Below are positions 52,749 through 62,441 of a stretch of DNA of 64,000 bases, piece after piece. Numbering within the stretch: position 1 is the stretch's first letter; each line of letters starts with the position of its first letter. A program made the translations under genes and the position numbers. The notes beneath the pieces are model-generated. The model did no database searches and had not been told where the DNA came from. It saw only the letters and a program-made list of their open reading frames with translations. Source of the DNA: Bathynomus jamesi (taxonomy: Eukaryota; Arthropoda; Malacostraca; Isopoda; Cirolanidae); the NCBI GenBank assembly GCA_023014485.1, contig JAJOZX010003221.1:124001-188000 (forward strand), written 5' to 3'.

Positions 52749-53760
52749 AATAGGCCCTAAAACGTTTGGCTTAGTTATGGACCTAGTTGCTCCTAAAGCA
52801 CCGGAAACTTGCACCTATAGTGAATTGGTACAGGCCCTAACCGATCACTACAAACCCTGAGTAGTTCTCATCTATGAACGTTTCAAATTTTATTCGAGGC
52901 ATCAGACGGTAAATGAAAGCATTGCAGAGTTTGTTGCAGGAATAAAAGCCCATAGCCGTACTTGTAAATTTGGGGACAAATTAGACGAAATGCTAAGAGA
53001 TAGGTTTGTAATGGGTCTCAAAGAGGAGTCTACCCAGAGAGCCCTATTAGCTATACAGGACCTAACTTTTAGTTAGGCTGTAGAAATAGCTGCGGCTAGG
53101 GAAGTAGCTGCTAAAGATGTTAGAGCTTTTGGCAGTCACAATAGTAAAGCCCAACACGTCAATAGCTTTAAATCTTCTAGGCCTGGCAGACCTAATGAGC
53201 CTACGAGACAGACAAATAAAAGGTATGCGGCAAATACGACTAAACCTACTAATTCAAACGCTAAACAGGAGGAAAAGCCTTCCAAGCCATGTACTAGGTG
53301 TGGAAAACACCAGTGGAAGAAGGACTGCCTCTTTAAAGAAGCAGTGCCGAAACTGTAGCAAAATAGGCCATATAGCTAAAGTTTGTTTTTCAAAGAAAAC
53401 AAGGGGTGAAAATTCTAATTATAACATTTCTAGTGTAAATCCTCAAAAGGTAAATACTTCGAACATTGGAGTGGAGTACCTATTTTATGAGCAGCAAAGT
53501 GGTGATAATACAGGCCCATATATTGTTGAGGTACTCCTAAATGGAGTTACAGTTCCTCTAGAACTAGATACAGGTGCTGCCCGAACTGTCATGTCCAAAA
53601 CAGTTTTTAACAAAACTTTCAAAAATGCACCTAAACTACATGCATCTAAAACAATACTAAAAAAATATGGGGACATACAAATACCTATTTGTGGAGAAGC
53701 ATCCATCACAGTTACTCAACAAGAAAACTTTGTCTCATCCCTTAACTCTTTTAGTGGTGG
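52749..53760 (+). pseudogene. Gypsy B2 gag and protease region
   Basis: Gag blocks GPKTFGLVMDLVAPKAPETC, FYSRHQTVNESIAEFV and knuckle CTRCGKHQWKKDC, then protease PLELDTGAARTVMS. Stops occur at about 52858 and near 53073, and the protease frame shifts near 53715. Confidence 0.75.
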
Positions 53761-53887
53761 GTGAGCAAGGGTCTACTCTACTAGGCCGTGAGTGGATTGA
53801 TGCTTTGAAAATGCCTATTGCCAATGCCTATTGCCAAAGGGTCAGGCAGATGTGCATACACTCTGATATCCGTCTGACATAGACTCA

Positions 53888-54578
53888 TTGTTAAGGGAGT
53901 TTTCTTCTGTTTTTGGGCCTGAAGTAGGCAACCTAAAAGGCCATCAGGTCTGTATAGAAGTAGATCTTAATGTAACTCCGAAATTTTGTAAGGCTCGTTC
54001 AATTGCGCATACACTGCGGGAGAAGGTAGATTTAGAAATTGACAAGCTGCTCAAAGATAAAATTATCGAACCAGTCACACACGCTAAGTGGGCTGCCCCA
54101 GTAGTTCCTGTACTAAAACCTGACAAGTCCGTGCGGTTATGTGGGGATTACCGTTTAACAGCAAATAGAGCAGTCCTTCTAGATTGCTACCCTATACCCA
54201 AGCCTGATGAATTATTTAGCTCTCTTGCTGGGGGTAAATATTTCACAAAACTAGATATGTCCCAAGCCTATGCTCAACTAAGTTTAGATGAAAATTCTAA
54301 AGAACTAACTATCATAAATACACACCGAGGCCTATATAAGTACAATAGGCTATGCTATGGAATAGCATCGGCTCCGGGTATTTTTCAGAGGACAATGGAC
54401 CAAGTTCTAGGTCACATTCCGGGGGTACTTTGTTTTCTAGATGATATCCTCATTTCAGGTTCGTCTAAAAAAGAACACCTAACTAGATTAACCCCAGTTC
54501 TAAAAAGACTCCTGGATGCCGGACTTAAGCTAAAGAAAGAAAAGTGTTCGTGGGTCACTAACGAGGTTTCATATTTAG
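53888..54578 (+). pseudogene. Gypsy B2 reverse transcriptase N-terminal part
   Basis: Open frame with VRLCGDYRLTANRA, YFTKLDMSQAYAQL, YGIASAPGIFQR and CFLDDILISG. It is cut at NEVSYL by the hAT element; downstream sequence resumes at 57313. Confidence 0.85.
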
Positions 54579-54969
54579 CAGTGGTGGGCACGGTTCCGCT
54601 AATCCGCTAACCGTTAATTAGCGAAGCTAACTTTTCCGTTAGCGGATTAGCGTTTCCGCTAACTTTGAGAACCGTTAGCGGACCAATTAGCTTCCGCTAA
54701 ATTTAGTTCGCTAACTTTAAGTCCGCTAACCCTAAAATCATACATGTTTGTTCCAGTTTCTGAGCGTGTCTGCAACAGTCAGTCTGGCACGCTATTGGCT
54801 GACTACGTGTAAACACAAGACGTGATTGGTCGACGCAGTAGCAGCTGAGCAGCGTTGTGTAATTCTGCAGTTCAGTTCACTTGCGACGTTACAGTCTTAC
54901 AGTGTCAGCGACAGCGGACGTTATCATAAGCATATTTTCGTCAGTTTACCGAGTCTACAAGTTTTTGCA

Positions 54970-55620
54970 ATGGAAAGTGAAGACGTTTTGGTTCCGCCTG
55001 AGGATGTTGGGCCTGTTGATGGCCAGGTCCGCCAGGACCAGCCCAACCAGGAGTCTCAGAACCCGTGGCTCCACCTGGAGGACTACTTTGTCTTTATGTC
55101 AAGGGATAAGAGAAACGCCAACCTCTTGTACTTCCGGTGCGTCTTGTGCCAGCCCAAGGAGACCACCATCAAGGGACACGCGTCGAGCCTCTACAACTTG
55201 AAGTCGCATGTCAAGAGGAACCACCCAGCGCATGCCATCCAGTTTGAGGAGAGGATCAAGGCCGGCTCTTCCCGTGGGAAACACAGGCAATCTTCTGGTA
55301 GCAGTGCCAGCAGGAGCCACAGGTCACTGAAGTCCAAGGCACAGATCTTGGTGAAGACCTGGCTGGAGGCCGGCTCGAAGGAGGTCCTGACTGACGTCGC
55401 CTTCTTGGGTGAGCAAGTGTTGATCGACCTGTTCATCAAGTACAACACAGCCATCCCATCCAGTGCTGCAGTTGAGCGCCTGTTCTCCATAGGCAAGGAC
55501 ATCTTGCGCGCCAAAAGAGCCACCCTGTCAGATGCCAACTTTGAGAGGCTAATGTTCATGAAGGGCAACCAGCATCACGTCGACGCGATGGAGAAGGAGC
55601 AGGAGGCCAAGCCAAAGTGA
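54970..55620 (+). CDS. Internally deleted hAT protein: BED zinc finger fused to dimerisation domain
   Basis: From the ATG at 54970 (GCAATGGAAAG; an open frame extends upstream to 54826) the protein is 216 residues. It has an acidic N-terminus, then a BED finger (YFRCVLC...LYNLKSHVKRNHP) at about 50-80, then a basic Ser-rich linker. It ends with the hAT C-terminal block AIPSSAAVERLFSIGKDILRAKRATLSDANFERLMFMKGN. The catalytic DDE core, normally several hundred residues between these parts, is missing, yet the reading frame is preserved across the junction. Such a protein could bind DNA and dimerise without transposing. The GC content is higher than its surroundings. AATAAA occurs downstream near 55706. 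Confidence 0.8.
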   Translation: MESEDVLVPPEDVGPVDGQVRQDQPNQESQNPWLHLEDYFVFMSRDKRNANLLYFRCVLCQPKETTIKGHASSLYNLKSHVKRNHPAHAIQFEERIKAGSSRGKHRQSSGSSASRSHRSLKSKAQILVKTWLEAGSKEVLTDVAFLGEQVLIDLFIKYNTAIPSSAAVERLFSIGKDILRAKRATLSDANFERLMFMKGNQHHVDAMEKEQEAKPK

Positions 55621-55837
55621 ATGCATTATTAGATTCTTAAAGTTATTTTTTATGTGTATTTTTATTTCTTAATATTTTTGATTCGTTTAATACTTTTTGT
55701 ACTGTAAATAAACTGTATGTTGAATGTAAACTAATGTTTAATTTCGTTTGTTCATTTAATTATTTATGTACACCTTGATCATCATCTGATCTTGGCATGC
55801 TATACCTTTTTGGAAAGTTCTATGTCTAAGCTGCAAC

Positions 55838-57092
55838 CAGTGGTGGGCACCGTTAACCAAAAAGTTAACTTCGTTAACCGCTAATCCGTTAACCAAAAAG
55901 TTAACTTCGTTAACCGTTAATCCGTTAAACATGTAACGGAAGTTACCGATAAACCGTTAACGTTAACTTTTATTATAAAAAAAATGAAAAACACAATATA
56001 TGTATATATAATTTAATTTTCCCTCTTCTTCTCGTTCTCCATTTTGTCCATGAGATGCATGTTGCCCTTCATGAAAATTAGCATATCAAAGTTTTCATCA
56101 GACAGGGATGATCTCTTGGCCCTCAGGATGTCCTTGCCCATAGAGAACAAAACGCTCCACTGCAGCACTGGAGGGGATGGCAGAGATACTAAAGAGTAAA
56201 CAGCCTCTGGCGCCACACGCTCACATTTACTTCTCAACGCCATCTATTATCTCATAAAGAAACTAATTCACATTGGACTTGAAAGTACCGGCAGGATCAA
56301 CCGGGTAGAAAAATAATTATGGAGATTTTAAAGATGTGGTACCTAGAAGTACCGCCAGGACATAAAGGGTTAAGGTGAAAACGCTCCCATTGTAAGACAT
56401 CAATTGACTTAATTTATGTCATCAAAGTGACATGAGAATTGAAATCTTACCTGATCAGTTTTATGGTTCTTGAAATGTATCAAGGAGACTACTAATAAGG
56501 TACTCACAGACATATTATAAATATACATGACTTACTTGACAACGATTATTTTTAAATATTCACTAGCACAAACATGTTGCGCAAGAGACAGACTGCAAAT
56601 GAAACGAATGTAGTTATTTGTTGTAATTGTTACATATATATTATTGAAAGTGCCTTAAAATGCTCGTGATATTTCTTGAAAGAAGTTGAAACATTCAACT
56701 CAAATGGCAAATCTTTCCGCCTGATTTTACAGTCGACCATGTTTTGCTCAAACCAATGCCATAAATAACTACCATGTTTGGTAAGACAAATTGTGGCGAC
56801 GGAAACAAATATATCGCCTGATTTTGCACTGCGGAAATGGAAATTCGTTCATCACTATTAACAGTGGCGGATTAATTGCGCACCTGCTCAGCACTGAAAA
56901 TAATAGAAACTTTTAAACGTTTATTTATGAATTTTTTGGGTTAACGGACTTGAGTTAACGGAAGTTAAATGTAACGGAAGTTAATTAGTCCGATAATGAT
57001 TTTCAAAGTTAACTTAAAAGTTAAATCGTTAACGAAAAAGTTAACTTCGTTAATTAACGATTAACGGATTAACGGTTTGGTGCCCAGCTTTG
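55838..57092 (-). mobile_element. hAT transposon (inner, nested)
   Basis: Ends CAGTGGTGGGCACCGTTAACC and GGTTTGGTGCCCAGCTTTG, with perfect GCTGCAAC duplications (55830-55837 and 57093-57100). Subterminal repeats are GTTAACTTCGTTAAC-type. It sits in the 3' region of the outer element, downstream of the coding frame. Confidence 0.93.
56013..56243 (-). pseudogene. hAT dimerisation-domain remnant of the inner element
   Basis: The minus frame ends VLFSMGKDILRAKRSSLSDENFDMLIFMKGN, closely related to the outer element's C-terminus. Upstream transposase parts are missing. Confidence 0.8.
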
Positions 57093-57312
57093 GCTGCAAC
57101 ATACTAAAATTTCAGCTCTCTTTATGGGTTTTAGAGCCAAAAAACCAAACCGAAGCTAAATTCATATAATAAAAGTTAGCGGTTAGCGGTAATCGTTAGC
57201 TTCCGCTAAATTTTTTAGCGGTTTATCGGTTTAGCGTTATCGAAGTTAAGTTTTGAGTTAGCGGTTCAGCGGTTATCGAAGCTAACTTTTCGGTTAGCTG
57301 TGCCCACCACTG

Positions 57313-57940
57313 ATATTTAGGGTTCCGCATAGATGCCTCAGGCATTCACCCAATGGTGGATAAACTAGAAGCAATAAAAAATGCACCACCTCCACAAAAC
57401 ATCAGACAGTTACAAGCTTATTTAGGTCTCCTAAACTTTTATCGGAAATTTTTGCCTAATGCATCGACTGGGGAACAGTGGAGATGGGAGAAAACCCCAA
57501 AGGAAACATTTGAGGCTTCCAAGGACGTACTACTAAAGTCCACTCTCCTAGTGCATTATGATCCTAAACTTCCTCTCATAGTTTCAGCAGACAGCAGTTC
57601 TTATGGAATTGGAGCAGTGTTATCTCACCACATTGATGGTGTAGATAGGCCTATCTGTTTTGCTTCTAGAACACTAACTGAGAGTGAAAGACGATATGCA
57701 CAACTTGAACGTGAAGCCTTAGCCTTAGTTTTTGCAGTAAAACAATTTCATTTCTATCTATGGGGTCATGAATTTAAACTAATTACTGACCATAAGCCTC
57801 TTTTAGGTTTATTTTCACCTAATAAAAATATTCCAGCTTTGGCCTCAGGTAGGATTCAACGATGGGCACTGATTCTACAGGCCTATAAATTTGACTTAGT
57901 GCATCGGTCAAGCAAACTTCTAGGTACGGCTGATGCGTAG
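57313..57940 (+). pseudogene. Gypsy B2 RT end and RNase H
   Basis: Resumes the RT tail (LEAIKNAPPPQNI, LQAYLGLLNFYRKFLP) and continues into RNase H (VSADSSSYGIGAVLSHH; LEREALALVFAVKQFHFYLWG; TDHKPLLGL). Relative to B1 a 33-bp block after the FYRKFLPNAST region is deleted in frame. The frame closes at 57940, where about 30 bp are missing compared with B1. Confidence 0.85.
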
Positions 57941-57984
57941 CAAATCCAAATGAATGTGTACCTATACCTACAGAATGGGTTCAC

Positions 57985-59086
57985 TTGGTGGAGTTTTTGG
58001 AATCCACTCCAGTATCTGCGGTACAAATAGAGCAGTGGACAAAATCAGACCCTATTCTGTCTAGGGTCATCCATTACTGCTCAGTTGGTTGGCCTACTAA
58101 GGTTGAAAGTGAATTACAGCCTTTTTATCAATGTCAGTCTGGACTCTCGATCCAAAATGGCTGTCTCTTATGGGGCCACAGAGTGATAATTCCGAATGAA
58201 GGCAGGTCGAATTTAGTGAAGGAACTTCACGCTGAACACATGGGTGCAGCAAAAATTGAAGCGCTGGCGAGACTTATTTCTGGTGGCCTGGTTTAGATGG
58301 AGAACTCGAATCATTGGTTCGTTCCTGTCAAAACTGCCTAGAGAACAGAGATCTCCCAAGGAAAAGTCCACTTCATCCTTGGGAATGGCCTACTATACCT
58401 TGGCATAGGATCCATGTTGACTACTGTATGCAGGTCCTATAAATAATATTTATTTCCTAGTCATTGTGGACGCCTACTCTGAGTGGGTGGAAATTTTTCC
58501 AACCACTTCAACGACTTCGGGTGTTACTATTGACTTACTCCATTCGTGTTTCGCTCGATGGGGTTTACCTGTAGTTCTGGTTTCCGACAATGGTACTTGT
58601 TTTACCAGTGAGAAATTTTGTTCTTTTGTCCACCTAAATGGCATTAGACATGTCCGGTCTAGTGTTTTTCACCCGTCTACTAACGGTCTCGCGGAAAACA
58701 TGGTCCGTACTTTCAAATGGGCTTTGCGTCATTCTCGTGGGGAGGAAATGCAAGTGGTGTTGGATAAATTTTTGTGTAAATATCAACTAACACCTCACAC
58801 AACGACGGGGGTGTCTCCTAAATTTATGATTGGGCGGAGAATTCGTTGTTTTCGATTTGTTACGTCCAAATGAAACGTTACAACGAGTTTTATACCATCA
58901 GGAAAAACACAAGTTGTACCACGACACTAAAAAAGGGAGAGTTATAGAAGTGCAACCTAGTGATCCAGTTATGATTCGCAACTATGGGGCTGCACCAAAA
59001 TCGGTTTCTGCAACTGTGCAGGAGAGAACGGGTCCTGTTTCCTTCAAGTGCCAACTGGAAGATGGGCGTTCTATTAAACGCCAGTA
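57985..59086 (+). pseudogene. Gypsy B2 integrase
   Basis: Pieces in three frames: VEFLESTPVSAVQIEQWTK to LHAEHMGAAK (to about 58260), then VDAYSEWVEIFPTTS, SDNGTCFTSEKF and LAENMVRTF (58466-58873), then RVLYHQEKHKLYHDTKK to GPVSFKCQLEDGR (to 59086). Frameshifts near 58270, 58430 and 58850 inactivate it. The homologous B1 copy lacks these breaks. Confidence 0.82.
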
Positions 59087-59610
59087 GTATAGCCGCAAAA
59101 GGTTAGAGTGCAGGAATGTTGCAAGTGATTACGTAATGTTGCAAAGGGGGTGGGGGTGTTGCAAAAAAATTCCCCAAAAAATACCCCACAAATGGCCCTT
59201 TGTTGCCAACCGGGGTTGCAAGGGGCATGCAACTTGGAGGCGGAGTTCTCCCCCAAGCTATTCCCCCCAAAGGGCCAGAAAGGAGAGAAAGGAGGAGAGG
59301 TGTTCACCTGGCAGGAGCCAAGTGCATATTAAGACCAGCCGAGTAGGCGTTGTTTTATAGGCTCCTAATCAGTCAGTTGGCTTAGAAGGCGTAAATGGCT
59401 TGAGTTGCCAGATAGCGCCATGTATTCAGTTTGTGCTATATATTTAATTCTAATCGAAGACTGAGTTGCCAGATACCACTTTTTAACGATACCATTGTAT
59501 ACATTATTATAGACTCCTAATCAGCCAGTTGGCTTAGAAGGCGTAAATGGCTTGAGTTGCCACATACCACTTTTTAGCGATACCATTGTATACATTATTA
59601 TATTTCTTAA
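59083..59610 (-). repeat. Dispersed TATA-bearing repeat, copy 2 (inverted)
   Basis: Reverse-complement relative of 24230-25022 (TAGTATAGCCGCAAAAGG here versus CCTTTTGCGGCTATACTA there). A 3' part (59475-59520 and 59558-59603) is internally duplicated. It starts exactly where Gypsy B2 ends. Confidence 0.8.
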
Positions 59611-60150
59611 AAGTTGGTTTAGAATACCGGTAGTAGGTTTAGAATGCGTAACATGATATAATTAAGTAAAACAACATTGCATCATTCTGTTTATTATAAA
59701 TATATAGAAAATAAATATACATTTCAATAATAATATAGGAATATGCATATAATCATAACAGTACAGGAAATATATACACACAATTATGGAGATATATATG
59801 AAATAAATATACATTTCAAATAGAAATAAATATACATTTCAATAATAATAGAAATATGCATATAATCATAACAGTACAAGGAAATATCACGCAAAATAAA
59901 TATACATTTCAAATAGAAATAAATATACATTTCAATAATAATAGAAATATGCATATAATCATAACAGTACAGGGGAAATATCACGCAAAATATATAAATA
60001 CATTTCAATAATAATAGAAATATGTATATAATCATAACAGTACAGGAGAAATATCACGCAAAATATATAAATACATTTCAATAATAATAGAAATATGCAT
60101 ATAATCATAACAGTACAGGAGAAATATCACGCAAAATATATAAATACATT
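59611..60150. repeat. 73-bp tandem repeat array
   Basis: Units such as CAATAATAATAGAAATATGC + ATATAATCATAACAGTACAGG + AGAAATATCACGCAAAATAT recur with CATAACAG at 59754, 59867, 59960, 60033 and 60106. The last spacings are 73 bp and the earlier units are longer (93 and 113 bp). Confidence 0.88.
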
Positions 60151-60494
60151 TCACTTTTTTTTCAAAATACTAAACTCGCACTTAATCGAGTTTACAATTA
60201 CATCATTATTGCTCTGCATTACGCAGTATATGCGGTTTAATAATATTTCACCGCTTAAAGTATAGGGAAACCTGTATTCGATATGAAGGGCTTTCATATC
60301 GTTCAGTACTATTTTTGTTCCCACTTTACAACCGGTTGGTAATCATCTTTAAATACGTCTAGAATACAATCAAAAGCACGCACAAAGAGTTCATCGTTAG
60401 CTACATTATTAAACACAAGTTTATAAACACGCTTTTCCAATCGAGGGTTTATTTCTACCGACTCGAGCTTTTCAATCGTGAACTCACTCAACAT
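60151..60494 (-). pseudogene. Polinton-associated small protein in two frames
   Basis: From the ATG at 60494 (MLSEFTIEKLESVEINPRLE) the frame runs to a stop at 60309. The next frame continues without a stop from about 60330 to a TGA at 60151 (MKALHIEYRFPYTLSGEILL; a 48-codon ORF from ATG 60297). The hydrophobicity pattern continues smoothly across the switch, so a one-base frameshift near 60325 is likely. No domain is recognised. The ATG overlaps the end of the upstream gene by 11 bp, the compact style of Polintons. Confidence 0.5.
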
Positions 60495-61197
60495 AGCGGC
60501 AATTGAAATAATCTTCTAAATCGTTACGACAACTGCGCGTTATATAAAGAAATAGTTCTTCAGGGTGAACGGTGTAGGTGAGCTCAGCCTTGTACCGATC
60601 AATTGCTTTGTACCAAAGTTCATGGTATTTCAAAGAGTCTAAACTTTTTAAATAAACGTCCAGCTCTAGACCATTCTCACCAGCCCTACACTCGGTAAAC
60701 CCATCGAGCAGAGCGGTGTATGCGTATTCAAGTACTGTATCAAAATAAAGCATATCCGTAACACGCGCGTCTAATATAGGTTTCAGCTTGCGGAATCCGA
60801 CGATTTCAAACATTCTGTCGAGGATGAAACGGTTTCGCGTAGGAACAAGAGCGTTATTATCAGAAGCATTCTTCCACATCAGCCGTATATCAATGCACGG
60901 CCGATCGTTATTTATACACAACGTACATACAACGGCGTATGAGGGTGCGTCACTAATCTGCTCTCTTCTTGTACCTACGTTAGCAGGTATTTTATAACGA
61001 TCTTCACTCCACTTCTCAACTATCACGAAGATTCTATTCATCTCCTCGACACTTAAATAAACCCGTTTGTTTGTTTGTCTACATTCCGTTTCCAGTACAT
61101 AGCTAACGGTACCGGATTTACGCCTGAACACGCGCAACGATTTCGTCACGGACACATCGTACGAGGCGTTGAGAATGCTGCTCAAAGGAAGTTCCAT
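60484..61197 (-). CDS. Polinton-associated hypothetical protein (237 aa)
   Basis: The first true ATG in frame is at 61197 (ATACGATGGAAC); the open frame extends upstream to 61230 without one. The protein is soluble-looking with mixed helices and strands (YDVSVTKSLRVFRRKSGTVS; YVLETECRQTNKRVYLS; FDTVLEYAYTALLDGFTECR) and no transmembrane segment. It has a fairly even spread of Cys residues. I do not recognise a family. The gene lies between two other minus-strand frames and upstream of the polymerase's 3' side, so it is assigned to the same Polinton by position and codon usage only. Confidence 0.6.
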   Translation of the reverse strand: MELPLSSILNASYDVSVTKSLRVFRRKSGTVSYVLETECRQTNKRVYLSVEEMNRIFVIVEKWSEDRYKIPANVGTRREQISDAPSYAVVCTLCINNDRPCIDIRLMWKNASDNNALVPTRNRFILDRMFEIVGFRKLKPILDARVTDMLYFDTVLEYAYTALLDGFTECRAGENGLELDVYLKSLDSLKYHELWYKAIDRYKAELTYTVHPEELFLYITRSCRNDLEDYFNCRYVE

Positions 61198-61460
61198 CGT
61201 ATTCGAGGAGCGCACGTCCACTCGGTTCAAGCTCTGAGATAACTATGAGCCGTGTGAGGCACGCAGGTAGGCAGGAACGGTTCGACGGGCGGCTGACTCG
61301 ATGATACGTGAATGGGGTTGTTCGAACTCGTATGATCCGCGAGTCGTACCGAATTGTTGTACATATTTGTTTTTCCGGTACAAGAATTAATTTCATCACT
61401 ACCAGCCTACGCACCAGACAGTTTACCTCAGGATAAGAACTAGGCACATTTTATGTTTTA

Positions 61461-62051
61461 CTAAACATCTTCACACTCCGGCGCACTATTTGAGAGGAAC
61501 ATATGCTCATATTTTTCCTTTCTGCCCATCAAACGATACTCGTCTCTAAAGTCTGTTAAAAACTCACGCAGGGCACTAGCCACAACCTCACTACGAACCT
61601 CATCATGATATACATTAATATAGTGATAAAAATACTTAAGATTGTCCATGATCACGAGATTCACATTTTCAGTCGTAGGGTATGAGTAATCGACATGGTG
61701 TAGCATGACGTAATACCGCTTGTCACACCACCCATCCGCAAGACTCATTATCCATACCTGCTGCTTCTCTTCTGCACGCGTTGTTTCTTTTACTTCACGG
61801 TATATGTGAGACTTTATAAAGTTTAGCTCTGCAGCATACTTCAGCACATCGTCTGTGCAACGAAAGCCTTCAACGGTCTCACCAGAACATCCGTAGAGTA
61901 TTTGTACATCTTGGAACTTCGCACAATCCAATGTGTTTTTAAAAGAGGCATAGGAGGGAGGAATAGGAAGTTTTTCGGTATCCACCACATCCTGGCACTT
62001 TGCTGAATACCATTTCATAAACGTTGTACAAGCAATATTAAAGGTAGCCAT
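61461..62051 (-). CDS. Polinton-associated hypothetical protein (196 aa)
   Basis: Starts MATFNIACTTFMKWYSAKC at the ATG 62051 and ends in an acidic SNSAPECEDV tail. It is rich in aromatic residues (YFYHYINVYHDE; WIMSLADGWCDKRYYVMLHHVDYSY) and has eight Cys, with no known catalytic motif seen. About 260 bp separate it from the next gene. Upstream on the minus strand is a GC-box-like AAGCTCCGCCC at about 62164-62175, similar to one near the other Polinton minus gene at 18936-18950. Function unknown. Confidence 0.6.
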   Translation of the reverse strand: MATFNIACTTFMKWYSAKCQDVVDTEKLPIPPSYASFKNTLDCAKFQDVQILYGCSGETVEGFRCTDDVLKYAAELNFIKSHIYREVKETTRAEEKQQVWIMSLADGWCDKRYYVMLHHVDYSYPTTENVNLVIMDNLKYFYHYINVYHDEVRSEVVASALREFLTDFRDEYRLMGRKEKYEHMFLSNSAPECEDV

Positions 62052-62285
62052 TTGAATACACGTCTGATCTTTTCTTCTGAATACACGTCTGATCTCTCGG
62101 GCTTACTGCAGTCGACTGACCACGCAGGGACTCCCAGATAGTAGCATGACTCACGGTCTTACAGTGGGCGGAGCTTAGAACTTTCACCTGCGCGCACACA
62201 CACACACACACACACAAAGGAGAAAGTGAAACGCTAATTGAAACATGATTTATTTAATAAACGAGATATTCAAGTATATATTATA

Positions 62286-62324
<39 letters not shown>

Positions 62325-62441
62325 CAAATACGATTTAATAAACGAGATATTCAAGTTATATATATATTTACAAATACGTGTAATAAATCAATAGATACGA
62401 TTATATACAAGACAAATACGTGTCAGTTAACAATAGAAGCA
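62052..62441. other. Intergenic region with (CA)n and (AT)n tracts
   Basis: (CA)n at 62193-62216 and (AT)n around 62280-62320. The word ATTTATTTAATAAACGAGAT occurs at 62247 and about 62333. A likely promoter zone for the 62051 gene on the minus strand, with the polymerase gene's 3' end to its right. Confidence 0.6.

Larger units (their letters stand above)
54579..57312 (+). mobile_element. hAT transposon (outer), with a second hAT element inside
   Basis: Ends CAGTGGTGGGCACGGTT and AGCTGTGCCCACCACTG with perfect ATATTTAG duplications (54571-54578, 57313-57320). Subterminal zones are dense in CCGCTAA/TTAGCGG. It encodes a fused BED-dimerisation protein and is interrupted at 55838-57092. Confidence 0.93.
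52749..59086 (+). mobile_element. Gypsy retrotransposon B2, truncated at both ends, split by hAT elements
   Basis: Begins inside gag at ATAATAGGCCCTAAAACG (corresponding to about 47000 in B1) and ends in the integrase tail at ATTAAACGCCA (about 50853 in B1). It has no LTRs. It is interrupted at 54579-57312 by a hAT transposon. It is closely similar to B1 throughout but has its own indels. Confidence 0.88.

Noticed and set aside
61118..61447. Minus-strand 109-codon ORF between two Polinton genes
   Set aside because: It overlaps the start of the 61197 gene in another frame and has no recognisable pattern; more likely promoter and shadow sequence.
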